From the NCBI GenBank assembly GCA_003142355.1, contig PLMF01000116.1, forward strand, positions 6,890 through 21,399: a stretch of DNA of 14,510 nucleotides. Direction: 5' to 3'. The notes under the pieces are model-generated. The model had not been told where the DNA came from, ran no database searches, and worked only from the letters and a program-made list of their open reading frames with translations. A program made the position numbers and the translations under genes. Origin of the DNA: Bryobacterales bacterium (GTDB taxonomy: Bacteria > Acidobacteriota > Terriglobia > Bryobacterales > Bryobacteraceae). This document shows, in pieces, positions 1 to 6,493 of the stretch; position 1 is the first letter of the stretch, and the number at the start of each line of letters is the position of its first letter.

Positions 1-635
1 CGCGCCAGGTTCACCAGCACGAACAGCAGATCGCCGAGCTCGTCTTCAAGTTGCACCGGCGAGCCGTTGCGCCGCGCCTGGTCGAACTCGGCCAACTCTT
101 CATGGAGCTTGTCGAGCACTTGCTCGGGGTTCTCCCAATCGAACCCCACGCCCGCGGCGCGCGAGGCGATCTGTTGCGCCTCTACCAGCGCCGGCAGCGC
201 GCGCGGCACCGAGCCCAGAAGGCCGGCCTCTTCCCTGCCCTGGTCTTTCTTTTCAGCCGCCTTCACCCCGGCCCAGATGCGCTTCACATCGCCGGCCGAT
301 TCCGCCGATTCCTGGCCGAACACGTGCGGGTGGCGCCGAACGAGTTTCTCATTGATGGCGTCGAGCGCGTCCTCGATGCCGAACAGCCCCTGTTCCGAGC
401 CCATCTGCGCATAGAAGACGGCCTGCAACAGAAAGTCGCCCAACTCTTCGGCGAGTTCCTTCCACTCGCGCCGCTCGATGGCGTCGAGAACCTCGTAGGT
501 CTCTTCGAGGGTGTACGACTTGATGCTATCGAAGGTCTGTTCGCGGTCCCACGGGCACCCGCCCGGAGCGCGTAGCCGGGCCATGATTGCGATCAGTTTC
601 TGGAATTTATCGCCAGCCGTGGAATCGGTTTTCAT
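1..635 (-). CDS. mazG: MazG nucleoside triphosphate pyrophosphohydrolase (3' end cut by window)
   Basis: All-alpha NTP pyrophosphohydrolase that hydrolyses (d)NTPs to NMP and PPi, usually cytosolic and linked to nucleotide-pool cleaning and the stringent response. Translating the minus strand gives 211 codons before the edge. Visible signatures are CPWDREQT near residues 27-34, LEETYEVLDAI and EELGDFLLQ around 43-70 (the EExxE...ExxD Mg-binding pattern), and KLVRRHPHVFG near 98-107. A second copy of the acidic pattern follows (HEELAEFD near 178-185, EDELGDLLF near 197-205), as in two-domain MazG proteins of about 260 aa, so roughly 50 residues are missing. The ATG at 635-633 was chosen because it sits at the usual distance before the MARLRAPGGCPWD motif; no clear Shine-Dalgarno precedes it. 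It reads away from the accessory region to its right. Confidence 0.95.
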   Translation of the reverse strand, partial: MKTDSTAGDKFQKLIAIMARLRAPGGCPWDREQTFDSIKSYTLEETYEVLDAIERREWKELAEELGDFLLQAVFYAQMGSEQGLFGIEDALDAINEKLVRRHPHVFGQESAESAGDVKRIWAGVKAAEKKDQGREEAGLLGSVPRALPALVEAQQIASRAAGVGFDWENPEQVLDKLHEELAEFDQARRNGSPVQLEDELGDLLFVLVNLA

Positions 636-1176
636 GGTGGGGGAGCGATTTTTCTCAGGGTAACATAGGGCGGCGGGGGAGGCCGGCTGCTAAGCCATGC
701 AGCGTCGGGAACGGTTCGAATTCAACCTGGGGAGCCAAATCAAGTATTCCAGTCTGTCCGCTATCCGGTTGATCTCATTAAGACCATTTCAAACGTTTCT
801 TCTGGATTGGCCCCATTTGGCTTGCGGCCCCGGCGTGGACTCGAACCCTTGACAACGAATTCGCCCAACCAGCATCCCCCAAATGATCGGCACTAGTCCA
901 CTGTGGGTGCCAACTTCCGGATGGCCGATCCGACCGGAATCCTCGTTACGGTGCCAACCGTCGTCAGGCACTTCGGTGCCCAGCACCTCACAAATCAATC
1001 GGAATTCTAGACCTGACCCGCTTTCTTTAACGGGGTCGCGCCACTCTCTACGGTGTGCCTGTCGATTGACTGAATGGGAACTTCTCTCTTGAGAACAGTC
1101 GCCCCCTCCAGGCTCATCCTGCGTTATACAGAACTGGGTGTAGGCGAAGAATTGGCGAAACTGGTATCTTGGAGTC
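636..1176. other. Non-coding spacer between mazG and the DUF2971 gene
   Basis: This 541-bp stretch contains no ORF that resembles a known protein. It holds the leftmost copy of the dispersed repeat (712-737), a small hairpin at 967-980 (GGCAC, TTCG loop, GTGCC), and at 834-851 a motif that on the minus strand reads GGGTTCGAGTCC, like a tRNA T-arm, but with a mismatched stem and no tRNA body around it. A minus-strand reading frame at 789-1178 has a composition typical of chance. The promoters of mazG (minus) and of the DUF2971 gene (plus) should lie here, but I could not pick out convincing -35/-10 pairs. Confidence 0.6.
712..737 (+). repeat. Dispersed intergenic repeat, copy 1 (divergent)
   Basis: Reads GGTTCGAATTC then AACCTGGGGAGCCA. 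It matches copy 3 (2242-2280) over ACCTGGGGAGCCAA and matches the GTTCGAA head of copy 5 (5627-5669). It is the most diverged full copy and is a few bases shorter in the middle than the others. Confidence 0.5.
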
Positions 1177-1974
1177 ATGCCGATAGAGCGCTACCCGCAA
1201 GAGCATTTGCAGCCGGGAAGTGACGACGCCGTGATTTGGCGGTTCATGCCCTTTAACCGGTTCGTGGAACTGATGCACACCGGGGAGCTATACTTTTGCC
1301 GCTCCGACAAATTCGAGGACCAACATGAGGGGTTGCCTACCGAAGAGTACGCCCGCTACGTTTGCGCCAGCATGGGGCCGGGTCACGACCTTGACTACAC
1401 TATTGGAAATCTCGTCCAGGACAAAGAAGCGTATTTCATTTCTTGCTGGTACCTCTTTGACCATGAAACGGCCAAGATGTGGGGTAGGTACGGCAAGGAC
1501 GGAGTCGCGATTTGCTCGCGCTACGGACTCCTAGGAGCGGCACTTGACGCGATGCCTGACCGGGCAATGTTGGGTCTAGTCCGTTACAGTTTCGACCACG
1601 TCGGCTGGAATATATTGCGTTTCATCACCACGAAGCGCCCAGAATTTGCTGACGAGCGTGAGGTCAGGGCGCTGATTTGGAAACCGGAGTGGGCCGGGAA
1701 CAACCGGCACATCGACCTGGACAACAAGCCTCACCGGAAGCCGCTGACGGACCCGCCGCCCCACGTATTGCCGGGACTTCGCCGGGCGGTGGATCTGCAA
1801 GCGTTGGTCGATGACATTGTGGTGTCACCCGAGGCGAATCCAGGAACATTGGAGGAGATAAAACAACTGGTGAACAAGCTCGGCTACACAATTCCGGTCC
1901 GAGAATCGAGCTTCACCCGGTATCCTCATGTGGTAACGGATTTGGCTGAGATCATTCGGTTTTCCAGCAAGTAG
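1177..1974 (+). CDS. DUF2971 family protein
   Basis: 265-residue soluble protein of a family with no settled function, often found in phage and defence neighbourhoods. Recognisable family blocks are LYFCRSDKFEDQHEG (about residues 38-52), FISCWYLFDHETAKMWGRYG (about 87-106), and EREVRALIW (160-168). These match the usual order of an N-terminal aromatic/acidic block, a central SCW...ES/TxxMW block and a downstream FxxEREVR block. Length is normal for the family and nothing indicates truncation. The ATG at 1177 follows GGAG at only 2-nt spacing, so the ribosome site is poor; the next in-frame ATG (residue 24) would remove conserved-looking sequence. It stands alone, with repeat-bearing spacers on both sides, and is probably an independently acquired gene. 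The family call is firm and the function is unknown. Confidence 0.88.
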   Translation: MPIERYPQEHLQPGSDDAVIWRFMPFNRFVELMHTGELYFCRSDKFEDQHEGLPTEEYARYVCASMGPGHDLDYTIGNLVQDKEAYFISCWYLFDHETAKMWGRYGKDGVAICSRYGLLGAALDAMPDRAMLGLVRYSFDHVGWNILRFITTKRPEFADEREVRALIWKPEWAGNNRHIDLDNKPHRKPLTDPPPHVLPGLRRAVDLQALVDDIVVSPEANPGTLEEIKQLVNKLGYTIPVRESSFTRYPHVVTDLAEIIRFSSK

Positions 1975-2143
1975 AAGAGCATCGCGGCCCGTCCGTCGGC
2001 TTCGATTTGAGCCGTTATGCGGGATCATGAGGCGGTTGCATGAGATTCGGCCCGAGTCGCCCAGCGCTAACTAATGAAGCGTCAACAGGTCCCGGTTCTG
2101 GTCGAGTGACGGCACGTCCGGAAGTTACGGGGCCCCCTTGGCG

Positions 2144-2176
2144 AGCTCGAGACGTGTCCAGACTGGGTGCCCGCCA
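2144..2176 (+). repeat. Dispersed intergenic repeat, copy 2
   Basis: Reads AGCTCGAGACGTG then TCCAGACTGGG, then diverges. It is closest to copy 5 (5627-5669): the head differs at three or four positions and the core TCCAGAC(C/T)GGG is shared. The tail after GGG does not follow the consensus. Confidence 0.5.
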
Positions 2177-2241
2177 TGGACACGGGTCAGCGGTCCGCAT
2201 GGATATCCGGTACTCGGCATTACATTGATAACCCCGATCTC

Positions 2242-2280
2242 CGGGTTAGAAACCCGCCCAACCTGGGGAGCCAACGTCCT
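2242..2280 (+). repeat. Dispersed intergenic repeat, copy 3
   Basis: Reads GGGTTAGAAACCCGCCCA then ACCTGGGGAGCCAAC. The head is a perfect CGGGTT-AGA-AACCCG inverted repeat. The second half shares ACCTGGGGAGCCAA with copy 1, and the head shares GGTTAGAAAC with copy 4. Confidence 0.6.
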
Positions 2281-2446
2281 GTAGGTCCAAGCGTACATGC
2301 CTCACCGGATTCATCGCCATGCTGGCCTCTACCAGGATCGTGATGCGGCGATGGCCGCCATCGAGCAGATGGTGGATGCGGCCCAGACCACGACTCCCGA
2401 CCAGCACAACGGCTTCTGCGGGACGTTTTGGTACCGGGGGGCGGCT

Positions 2447-2641
2447 TCAGGCCCCGGTAGGCAGCGCTATGGCCGGGAGTCGCCACAGCGCCGCCCGTAT
2501 AGCCCGGACGTATCCGTACCACCCCGCGAGCCGCCCCCGGCATTCCTCGCACACCAGAAGATGATCCTTGATCGGCGCGGCATCGGCCAGCAGATCCGGC
2601 CCATGGAGTTCAAGGTCATCGTCGGTGTGGCGATGCGCCAT
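2447..2641 (-). CDS. Small anti-sigma-type zinc-finger (zf-HC2-like) protein
   Basis: 64-residue protein with the sequence HLLVCEEC at residues 27-34, the H-x3-C-x2-C zinc ligand pattern of the anti-sigma-factor zinc finger. The N-terminus TDDDLEL followed by a DAAPI-type linker and the downstream CRGRLAGWYGYVRAIRAAL helix match small stand-alone zinc-finger proteins common in acidobacteria (from memory of the family). In anti-sigma factors this module binds ECF sigma factors at the cytoplasmic face; here there is no membrane segment and no sigma gene nearby, so a partner is not evident. It starts 54 bp after the end of the membrane-protein gene on the same strand and could be co-transcribed with it. 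No strong ribosome site is visible. It may be a decaying remnant: the LELHGPDLL segment is less regular than in typical members. Confidence 0.5.
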   Translation of the reverse strand: MAHRHTDDDLELHGPDLLADAAPIKDHLLVCEECRGRLAGWYGYVRAIRAALWRLPAIALPTGA

Positions 2642-2694
2642 CCCGGATGCCGAAGCAGTATGAGCGGTTCAGGAGGATACGGGGCACAGGGCGG

Positions 2695-3720
2695 TCAGAT
2701 CGCTTGATGTTCGATTCGGATGTATTTATGCCGAATGGAATCTAGCCCATCCGATGAGCTTTCTTCTGCGGTCCAGCCATGCGTTCGCCGGTTTTCGTCT
2801 CTTCGCGCCCGAATAAGTTCGATGCGCCTGTAGTCGTCCCCATCCCCCAGCCGATAGACGTTAAACTCGCTAAGCGGAAGCGTTGCAAGGGTAAGGTACA
2901 CGGTTGGACGGCTGAAGACATCCCCTGATTTGTCCGCGCGCACCACAGCGGCGCATGCGTCCTTCGTTTTTTCCCACCACGTGGCCGGTACTTCGATCCC
3001 AAAGTCGAGGCCAGCAAGTACTTCCGGCCTGAGTGTTGATCCGCGCTTGTTTTCGGTGAAGGTGGAATGCAGCTTGATGAAGAAGGTGCCTGGTCGCCGC
3101 CAGGCTGGGTCACTTGTCTCAAAGCATAAAGCCGTCTCGGCTCGATTGAAGTCATAATTGAATCGAAACTTGGTTCCGAAGGAGCGATCGTTCCAGAAGA
3201 TTAGGGGAGGGTGATATAGGTTCATTCCAGGGTCGAAATCCCCAACTTCTTGCCACCCGATTGACCCCGCAAGCGCGGCTTTGCCTGCGTCCTGTTGAAC
3301 CACAGTAAACGTGACGCCGTCGCGGAGAACGTTGTAATCGGGAGACGACCTGAAGGACTTTGCAAGGGAACGCCAGTCCTCGGGGCTGCTAATTAGTTTG
3401 AGATCTGTCAGGATCTCATACCACTGGGGCATCACCCACACCCGGTAAGGCTGAAACCGGGCTGACTTTAGCATCGCAAGCTTGATTGCAGACGACAACC
3501 CCACCAGGAGCAGCCAGAGCATAATGCCTTGGCGTATCGGAAAGCCACCAATAATGACAAGGGCCAATAACACGCACGCCTGAACCAGCCCTGAGCGAAG
3601 CAGCCTTCTGCTCCAGTCTTCTGCCAACGAGCATGGATACATGCCTCCAATGACGCCAAGCACACAATACAGGAGCACGATCCCGCACGCGCAAAGAACC
3701 TCAACGCTCAAGCCGCCCAT
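2695..3720 (-). CDS. Membrane protein of unknown function, three N-terminal TM segments
   Basis: 341-residue protein I do not recognise. Three hydrophobic segments at about residues 7-27, 44-60 and 65-83 are followed by a soluble domain of about 250 residues. The soluble part has several aromatic/charged clusters (PQWYEIL near 98, GWQEVGDFDPGMNLYHPPLIFWNDRS near 155-180, FRFNYDF near 187) and ends in a basic tail. No catalytic signature is obvious. Codon usage and consistent amino-acid composition argue that it is a real gene. On the minus strand a TACAAT -10-like hexamer lies 11 bp before the ATG at 3720, with no clear Shine-Dalgarno, so the message could be nearly leaderless or the start could be the Met at residue 27. 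It sits between two repeat-bearing spacers in the accessory region; no partner gene gives its role away. Confidence 0.75.
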   Translation of the reverse strand: MGGLSVEVLCACGIVLLYCVLGVIGGMYPCSLAEDWSRRLLRSGLVQACVLLALVIIGGFPIRQGIMLWLLLVGLSSAIKLAMLKSARFQPYRVWVMPQWYEILTDLKLISSPEDWRSLAKSFRSSPDYNVLRDGVTFTVVQQDAGKAALAGSIGWQEVGDFDPGMNLYHPPLIFWNDRSFGTKFRFNYDFNRAETALCFETSDPAWRRPGTFFIKLHSTFTENKRGSTLRPEVLAGLDFGIEVPATWWEKTKDACAAVVRADKSGDVFSRPTVYLTLATLPLSEFNVYRLGDGDDYRRIELIRARRDENRRTHGWTAEESSSDGLDSIRHKYIRIEHQAI

Positions 3721-4234
3721 CGAGTGGCATTGTAGCGCGGCTCACAGATAGGAAGGGTAACTGCTGCCCGACGCGCTGTCCGTGGCTGGCAAGTGCTCCC
3801 CGACCGACGCGTCGGCGCCCCGACGATCAAGCGCTTCGAGAGCGAGGTCCTCGCCGCTGACGCGGTGGCGTGCCATGCAGATGCCGGAGGCTACCGCCGT
3901 CAGGCACCCAACGCTGTCCCGGCGCGGCCCAGCGTTTCGAGGTTGAGAACTGAGACGATTCCGCAGGCCAAGGTTAGAAACGCTTCCAGACTGGGGAGGC
4001 ATCCCAATTTCGCCGTTTCCCAGTCCTGCCCTTCGTTTTCCTGAACTTGCCAGTTCGAGCGGTCGCGACCACCCCAAAAGGGATTCGAACCAGCCGCCCG
4101 AAGGGCGTTGGTCCCGTCCGGTTGCTTGCGAATTCACCTGATCCGAGCGGAATACCGGGGGCAGTCTTCGTTGACCCGTCTGGCTTGTTCTGCTGCAATC
4201 CTCTCGACTCGGGCATAGCGGAAGGGCGAGAACT
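3721..4234. other. Non-coding spacer with repeat copy 4
   Basis: 514 bp without a supportable gene. It holds repeat copy 4 (3972-4012) and, at 4074-4110, a minus-strand stretch with a CGCCC-TTC-GGGCG hairpin directly followed by GGTTCGAATCCC. This looks like the variable arm plus T-arm of a class II tRNA, but the T-stem does not pair fully and no acceptor or anticodon arm can be built around it. A long minus-strand frame crosses the whole spacer and part of the next gene and is a chance frame. Confidence 0.55.
3972..4012 (+). repeat. Dispersed intergenic repeat, copy 4
   Basis: Reads GGTTAGAAACGCT, then TCCAGACTGGGGAGGCATC, then CCAATTTCG. It is one of the two best copies, with the same three blocks at the same spacing as copy 5. 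The centre CCAG-A-CTGG is a 4-bp dyad. Confidence 0.65.
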
Positions 4235-5545
4235 TCAGGGGATCGTTTTGTAGATCCGGTAGTCGGCCACCATCTCCACGTCATTCTCTGCGGACATCGC
4301 CGCACCCAGCATGAAATGCGATGGCAGTTCCGTGTACTCATCAATGAGGACAAATTTATCCGAGCGGCACCGATCGCGGCACGCAGCCAGAATCTTTTCG
4401 GTACTTGTTCCGGGAGCGAGCTTTATGGTCTGCACTTTCTGGAGGCCGTAGAACGGGACGGGGATGTCCGGCAAATGCGGGAGCCTGTGTTCCGGCATTT
4501 GTCCGTCGTCGAATGCATAGATTTCCGAGTATTCGTCCACGCCCATCTCCTCCGCGGAAGCACCCAACTTGCGGAAGAAGTCGAAGCAGTTCTTCTTGAT
4601 CGCATCGGTAGGTACAACGAAGGCTGTGATGGCTGGCCTGCGAACTGGCGCAGTCTTACGGAGGTATTCTTCGAGAACCGTTTTCAATTTGTTGAGGCTC
4701 GCGGTCTTGGCACTGAAGACATCGACTTGATGCTTCCTACCGAGGCCGAGCATGCGGAGCTGTTCTGCCATGAATGTGTCGGTGCAGAAGACATCCATAT
4801 AGGGAACGTAGGTGCTGAGAATATCAATGTCGGCGGCGTCGCTGGCCTTCACTTTGCGCGTGGCGTTGGTCAGTATGGCGGCGTTCAGCCGGGCCGCGAT
4901 GTCGATGGCAGGAACATCCCTGAACTGGCTACTGTTTGCAAACGCGATCAGGTCTTTATCCAGGTCCTCGACGGGCGTGGAAAGAGCTCGGGCCATTTCT
5001 TCGAGATAGAAATCTCGATGATCGTTGTACTCGATTTGAAGCTGCTCTTCGAACCTGACCCCCTCCTGTACCCGCCTCTTACGCAACGCTTCGAGGCGCT
5101 CGCCCGTTCGGGTTTTCCCGCTTCTAAGATCAAGGTTTTCGAGGTGCGCGTCCACAGTGATGTTTAGCTGTTCTACCCGTTGGTCGGGATGTTCCAGGAA
5201 AGCGTCCATTATCTTCAGTACTTCAGCGGTGCTGTCGCCCCGAAACCTCTGGAACGCTGCATCGGTTTGGCGATCAGCGACCTCCTCGGAACGATAGAGC
5301 TGCACCTGGCCCAGGTAGTTTTGAAAAGAGACGATGCGCTCCTTGTAACGCGGAGCCATGCTGGTCTCAACGTCGTGCATCAAGGATTGTGGAACGACGA
5401 GCTTTTCCTCGACGAATCCCTTGTGAAGAAGCTCGTAGATTTCGCCGAATTCGGACTTGACCCGCTCGTTGACCGGGCCCTTCGCCATGTCGCTGATGAA
5501 GTTCTGGTCGAGATAAACGAGCAGCTTCTTCGTGCGCTTCGGCAT
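4235..5545 (-). CDS. Large PIN-like domain protein (candidate ribonuclease)
   Basis: 436-residue protein whose N-terminus LLVYLDQNFISDM (residues 8-20) has the form of strand 1 of a PIN-like nuclease with Asp13. A second element, VVPQSLMHDVE (50-60), supplies the usual conserved Glu60. A third block, ASDAADIDILSTYVPYMDVFCTD (234-256), has acidic residues Asp236, 239, 241, 251 and 255 in the pattern of the PIN-like C-terminal active site, including the PYxDVFxTD form seen in many PIN-like proteins. Between them lies a helical, charge-rich insertion (about 65-200), and about 140 extra residues follow. PIN enzymes cut RNA with bound Mg or Mn. Typical VapC toxins are about 130 residues, so this is a much larger relative and has no antitoxin gene adjacent. 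The start at 5545 is the first Met before the motif, with no clear ribosome site. The nuclease fold is an inference from motifs; the target is unknown. Confidence 0.75.
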   Translation of the reverse strand: MPKRTKKLLVYLDQNFISDMAKGPVNERVKSEFGEIYELLHKGFVEEKLVVPQSLMHDVETSMAPRYKERIVSFQNYLGQVQLYRSEEVADRQTDAAFQRFRGDSTAEVLKIMDAFLEHPDQRVEQLNITVDAHLENLDLRSGKTRTGERLEALRKRRVQEGVRFEEQLQIEYNDHRDFYLEEMARALSTPVEDLDKDLIAFANSSQFRDVPAIDIAARLNAAILTNATRKVKASDAADIDILSTYVPYMDVFCTDTFMAEQLRMLGLGRKHQVDVFSAKTASLNKLKTVLEEYLRKTAPVRRPAITAFVVPTDAIKKNCFDFFRKLGASAEEMGVDEYSEIYAFDDGQMPEHRLPHLPDIPVPFYGLQKVQTIKLAPGTSTEKILAACRDRCRSDKFVLIDEYTELPSHFMLGAAMSAENDVEMVADYRIYKTIP

Positions 5546-5626
5546 AACCGGAGGCTAGCACGTTCCGTGAGGTAAGGCGATCGGGGGAAAGGATTCCGGG
5601 AAAGCCCACGCCAGATGAGATGCAGA

Positions 5627-5669
5627 AGTTCGAAACCTGTCCAGACCGGGGAACCATCTTCCAAAATCG
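5627..5669 (+). repeat. Dispersed intergenic repeat, copy 5
   Basis: Reads AGTTCGAAACCTG, then TCCAGACCGGGGAACCATC, then TTCCAAAATCG. It aligns along its whole length with copy 4 (3972-4012), sharing GTTnGAAAC, TCCAGAC, GGGGA, CATC and CCAA-TCG. It lies between the PIN-like gene and hepT. Confidence 0.65.
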
Positions 5670-5687
5670 CGTCGCCTCATCATTCCA

Positions 5688-6015
5688 TCACTCCGGCCCG
5701 CCGGCTTCTCCGGCGAGGATCAGAGCGACCTGCTGCCGCAGGACAGGACAGCGATTCTTGGCGGCGCGCCAGACGACGTCCCAGTCGATGCCGAAGTAGG
5801 CGTGAACAAGAATATTACGAAAGGCGACGATCTGAGGCCAAGGCACCTCGGGTTGGCGGGTCTTCAGTTCCTCGGAGACTCGCGCGGCCGCCTCGCCGAT
5901 AATGGCCAGTTTCTGAACTACGGCGCTGCGCAGCATTTCCGATTCCTGAAATGCTCGAAAATCGGCTCCCGCGAGTCCGCAGTCTCAACGATATCCGCGA
6001 GTTACAGGCTCTCAT
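5688..6015 (-). pseudogene. hepT: hepT (HEPN ribonuclease toxin), apparently broken by two frameshifts
   Basis: HepT is the HEPN-fold RNase toxin of the MntA-HepT system. The 82-residue open frame 5688-5936 covers the C-terminal three quarters: MLRSAVVQKLAIIGEAAARVSEE, then PEVPWPQIVAFRNILVHAYFG, which contains the catalytic R40-x4-H45-x-Y47 motif whose tyrosine is the AMPylation site in this family. Upstream, the missing N-terminus can still be read in other frames: LADIVETADS at 6001-5972, then ADFRAFQESE in the final frame at 5966-5937. Joining them needs a one-base correction close to the start (ATG at 6015, which overlaps the mntA stop as ATGA) and a second one between 5972 and 5966. With both, the product would be 109 aa, a normal HepT size. 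As it stands, only a shortened protein from an internal ATG (5936) could be made. Genuine decay or base-calling error are both possible. Confidence 0.8.
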
Positions 6016-6341
6016 GCCGCATACAAGAGCCGCGCTTCTTCGAGGACGAAAGCCCGGATCAGCGGCTTGAGTCCGTTCTTGGATACCAGATCCACCTTCC
6101 GCCCGAGGAGATGGGAGAGATCCAACATCAACCCGGCGTAGTCCACCAGATCGATGTTGGCATCGGGCAGGAACTCGACCAGCATGTCGATATCGCTGTC
6201 GGGCCGCATCTCTCCGCGAGCCGCCGACCCGAAAAAAGAGAGTTCCCGAACGCAGTACCGACGGCAGAGATCTGCCAGCTTGGTATCATCGACCTGCGTG
6301 TCGCCGAGTTGGAGCATGCGGCTCATGGTTCCGGCCTCCAT
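6012..6341 (-). CDS. mntA: MntA-type nucleotidyltransferase antitoxin
   Basis: Minimal nucleotidyltransferase of 104-109 residues. The GSAARGEMRPDSDID segment is the G-S-x10-D-x-D signature of the polymerase-beta-type fold, and the later VDLVSKNGLKP strand supplies the usual third position region. In characterised MntA-HepT pairs this enzyme transfers AMP groups to a tyrosine of HepT and silences it. Two starts are possible: 6341 (AGGAG 9 nt upstream) or 6326 (GGAGG 8 nt upstream). The stop overlaps the hepT start (ATGA), the classic coupled arrangement. Because the neighbouring hepT reads as frameshifted, this antitoxin may now have no full-length partner. It is divergent from vapBC across a 150-bp gap. 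Confidence 0.9.
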   Translation of the reverse strand: MEAGTMSRMLQLGDTQVDDTKLADLCRRYCVRELSFFGSAARGEMRPDSDIDMLVEFLPDANIDLVDYAGLMLDLSHLLGRKVDLVSKNGLKPLIRAFVLEEARLLYAA

Positions 6342-6451
6342 TATGCCCGACTCCTGGGCGGGTTGTCTGCAAGATCGCCGCCCATTGTCCGGTTCGAAAG
6401 GTGTTTAGGTTGACGCTGCTGACCCGTTTCGGCCGCCGAACACCATCGCTG

Positions 6452-6489
6452 ATTCTACCTTTCATGATATAGTTAATGAAAGGTAGAAT
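6452..6489. promoter_or_regulatory. Palindromic operator overlapping the vapBC promoter/start
   Basis: Perfect inverted repeat with 14-bp arms, ATTCTACCTTTCAT (6452-6465) and ATGAAAGGTAGAAT (6476-6489), around a 10-bp spacer that contains TATAGT (6468-6473), a good -10 hexamer. No -35 box is evident at 17 bp. VapB proteins repress their own operon by binding such palindromes, so this is the obvious autoregulatory site. The right arm covers the ATG at 6476 and also supplies AAAGG in front of the ATG at 6494. Confidence 0.8.
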
Positions 6490-6493
6490 TGCG

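Larger units (their letters stand above)
1975..2446. other. Non-coding spacer with two repeat copies
   Basis: 472 bp with no convincing gene. Two copies of the dispersed repeat lie here (2144-2176 and 2242-2280), about 100 bp apart. Short reading frames on both strands overlap the repeats and show no recognisable protein. The part from about 2297 to 2446 is open on several frames at once, as expected for GC-rich DNA, and I cannot assign it; a decayed gene is possible. Confidence 0.5.

Noticed and set aside
834..851. tRNA gene on the minus strand
   Set aside because: Only a T-loop-like motif; the T-stem has a mismatch and no acceptor, D or anticodon arms can be built upstream.
789..1178. 129-residue minus-strand frame overlapping the start of the DUF2971 gene
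   Set aside because: No recognisable motif, composition like translated non-coding DNA, and it overlaps a tRNA-like motif and a hairpin; its start coincides with the opposite-strand DUF2971 start.
2297..2707. 136-residue plus-strand frame
   Set aside because: It is antisense to the zinc-finger gene, whose HxxxCxxC motif is a far better explanation, and shows no family resemblance itself.
4074..4110. Class II tRNA (variable arm plus T-arm) on the minus strand
   Set aside because: Hairpin and T-loop resemble one, but the T-stem and acceptor stem do not pair and there is no anticodon arm.
3742..4353. 203-residue minus-strand frame through the 3.7-4.2 kb spacer
   Set aside because: Overlaps the end of the PIN-like gene in another frame and runs through repeat copy 4; sequence looks like chance coding.
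712..5669. CRISPR array from the repeated motif
   Set aside because: Copies are imperfect, 0.1 to 1.7 kb apart, with genes between them and no cas genes.
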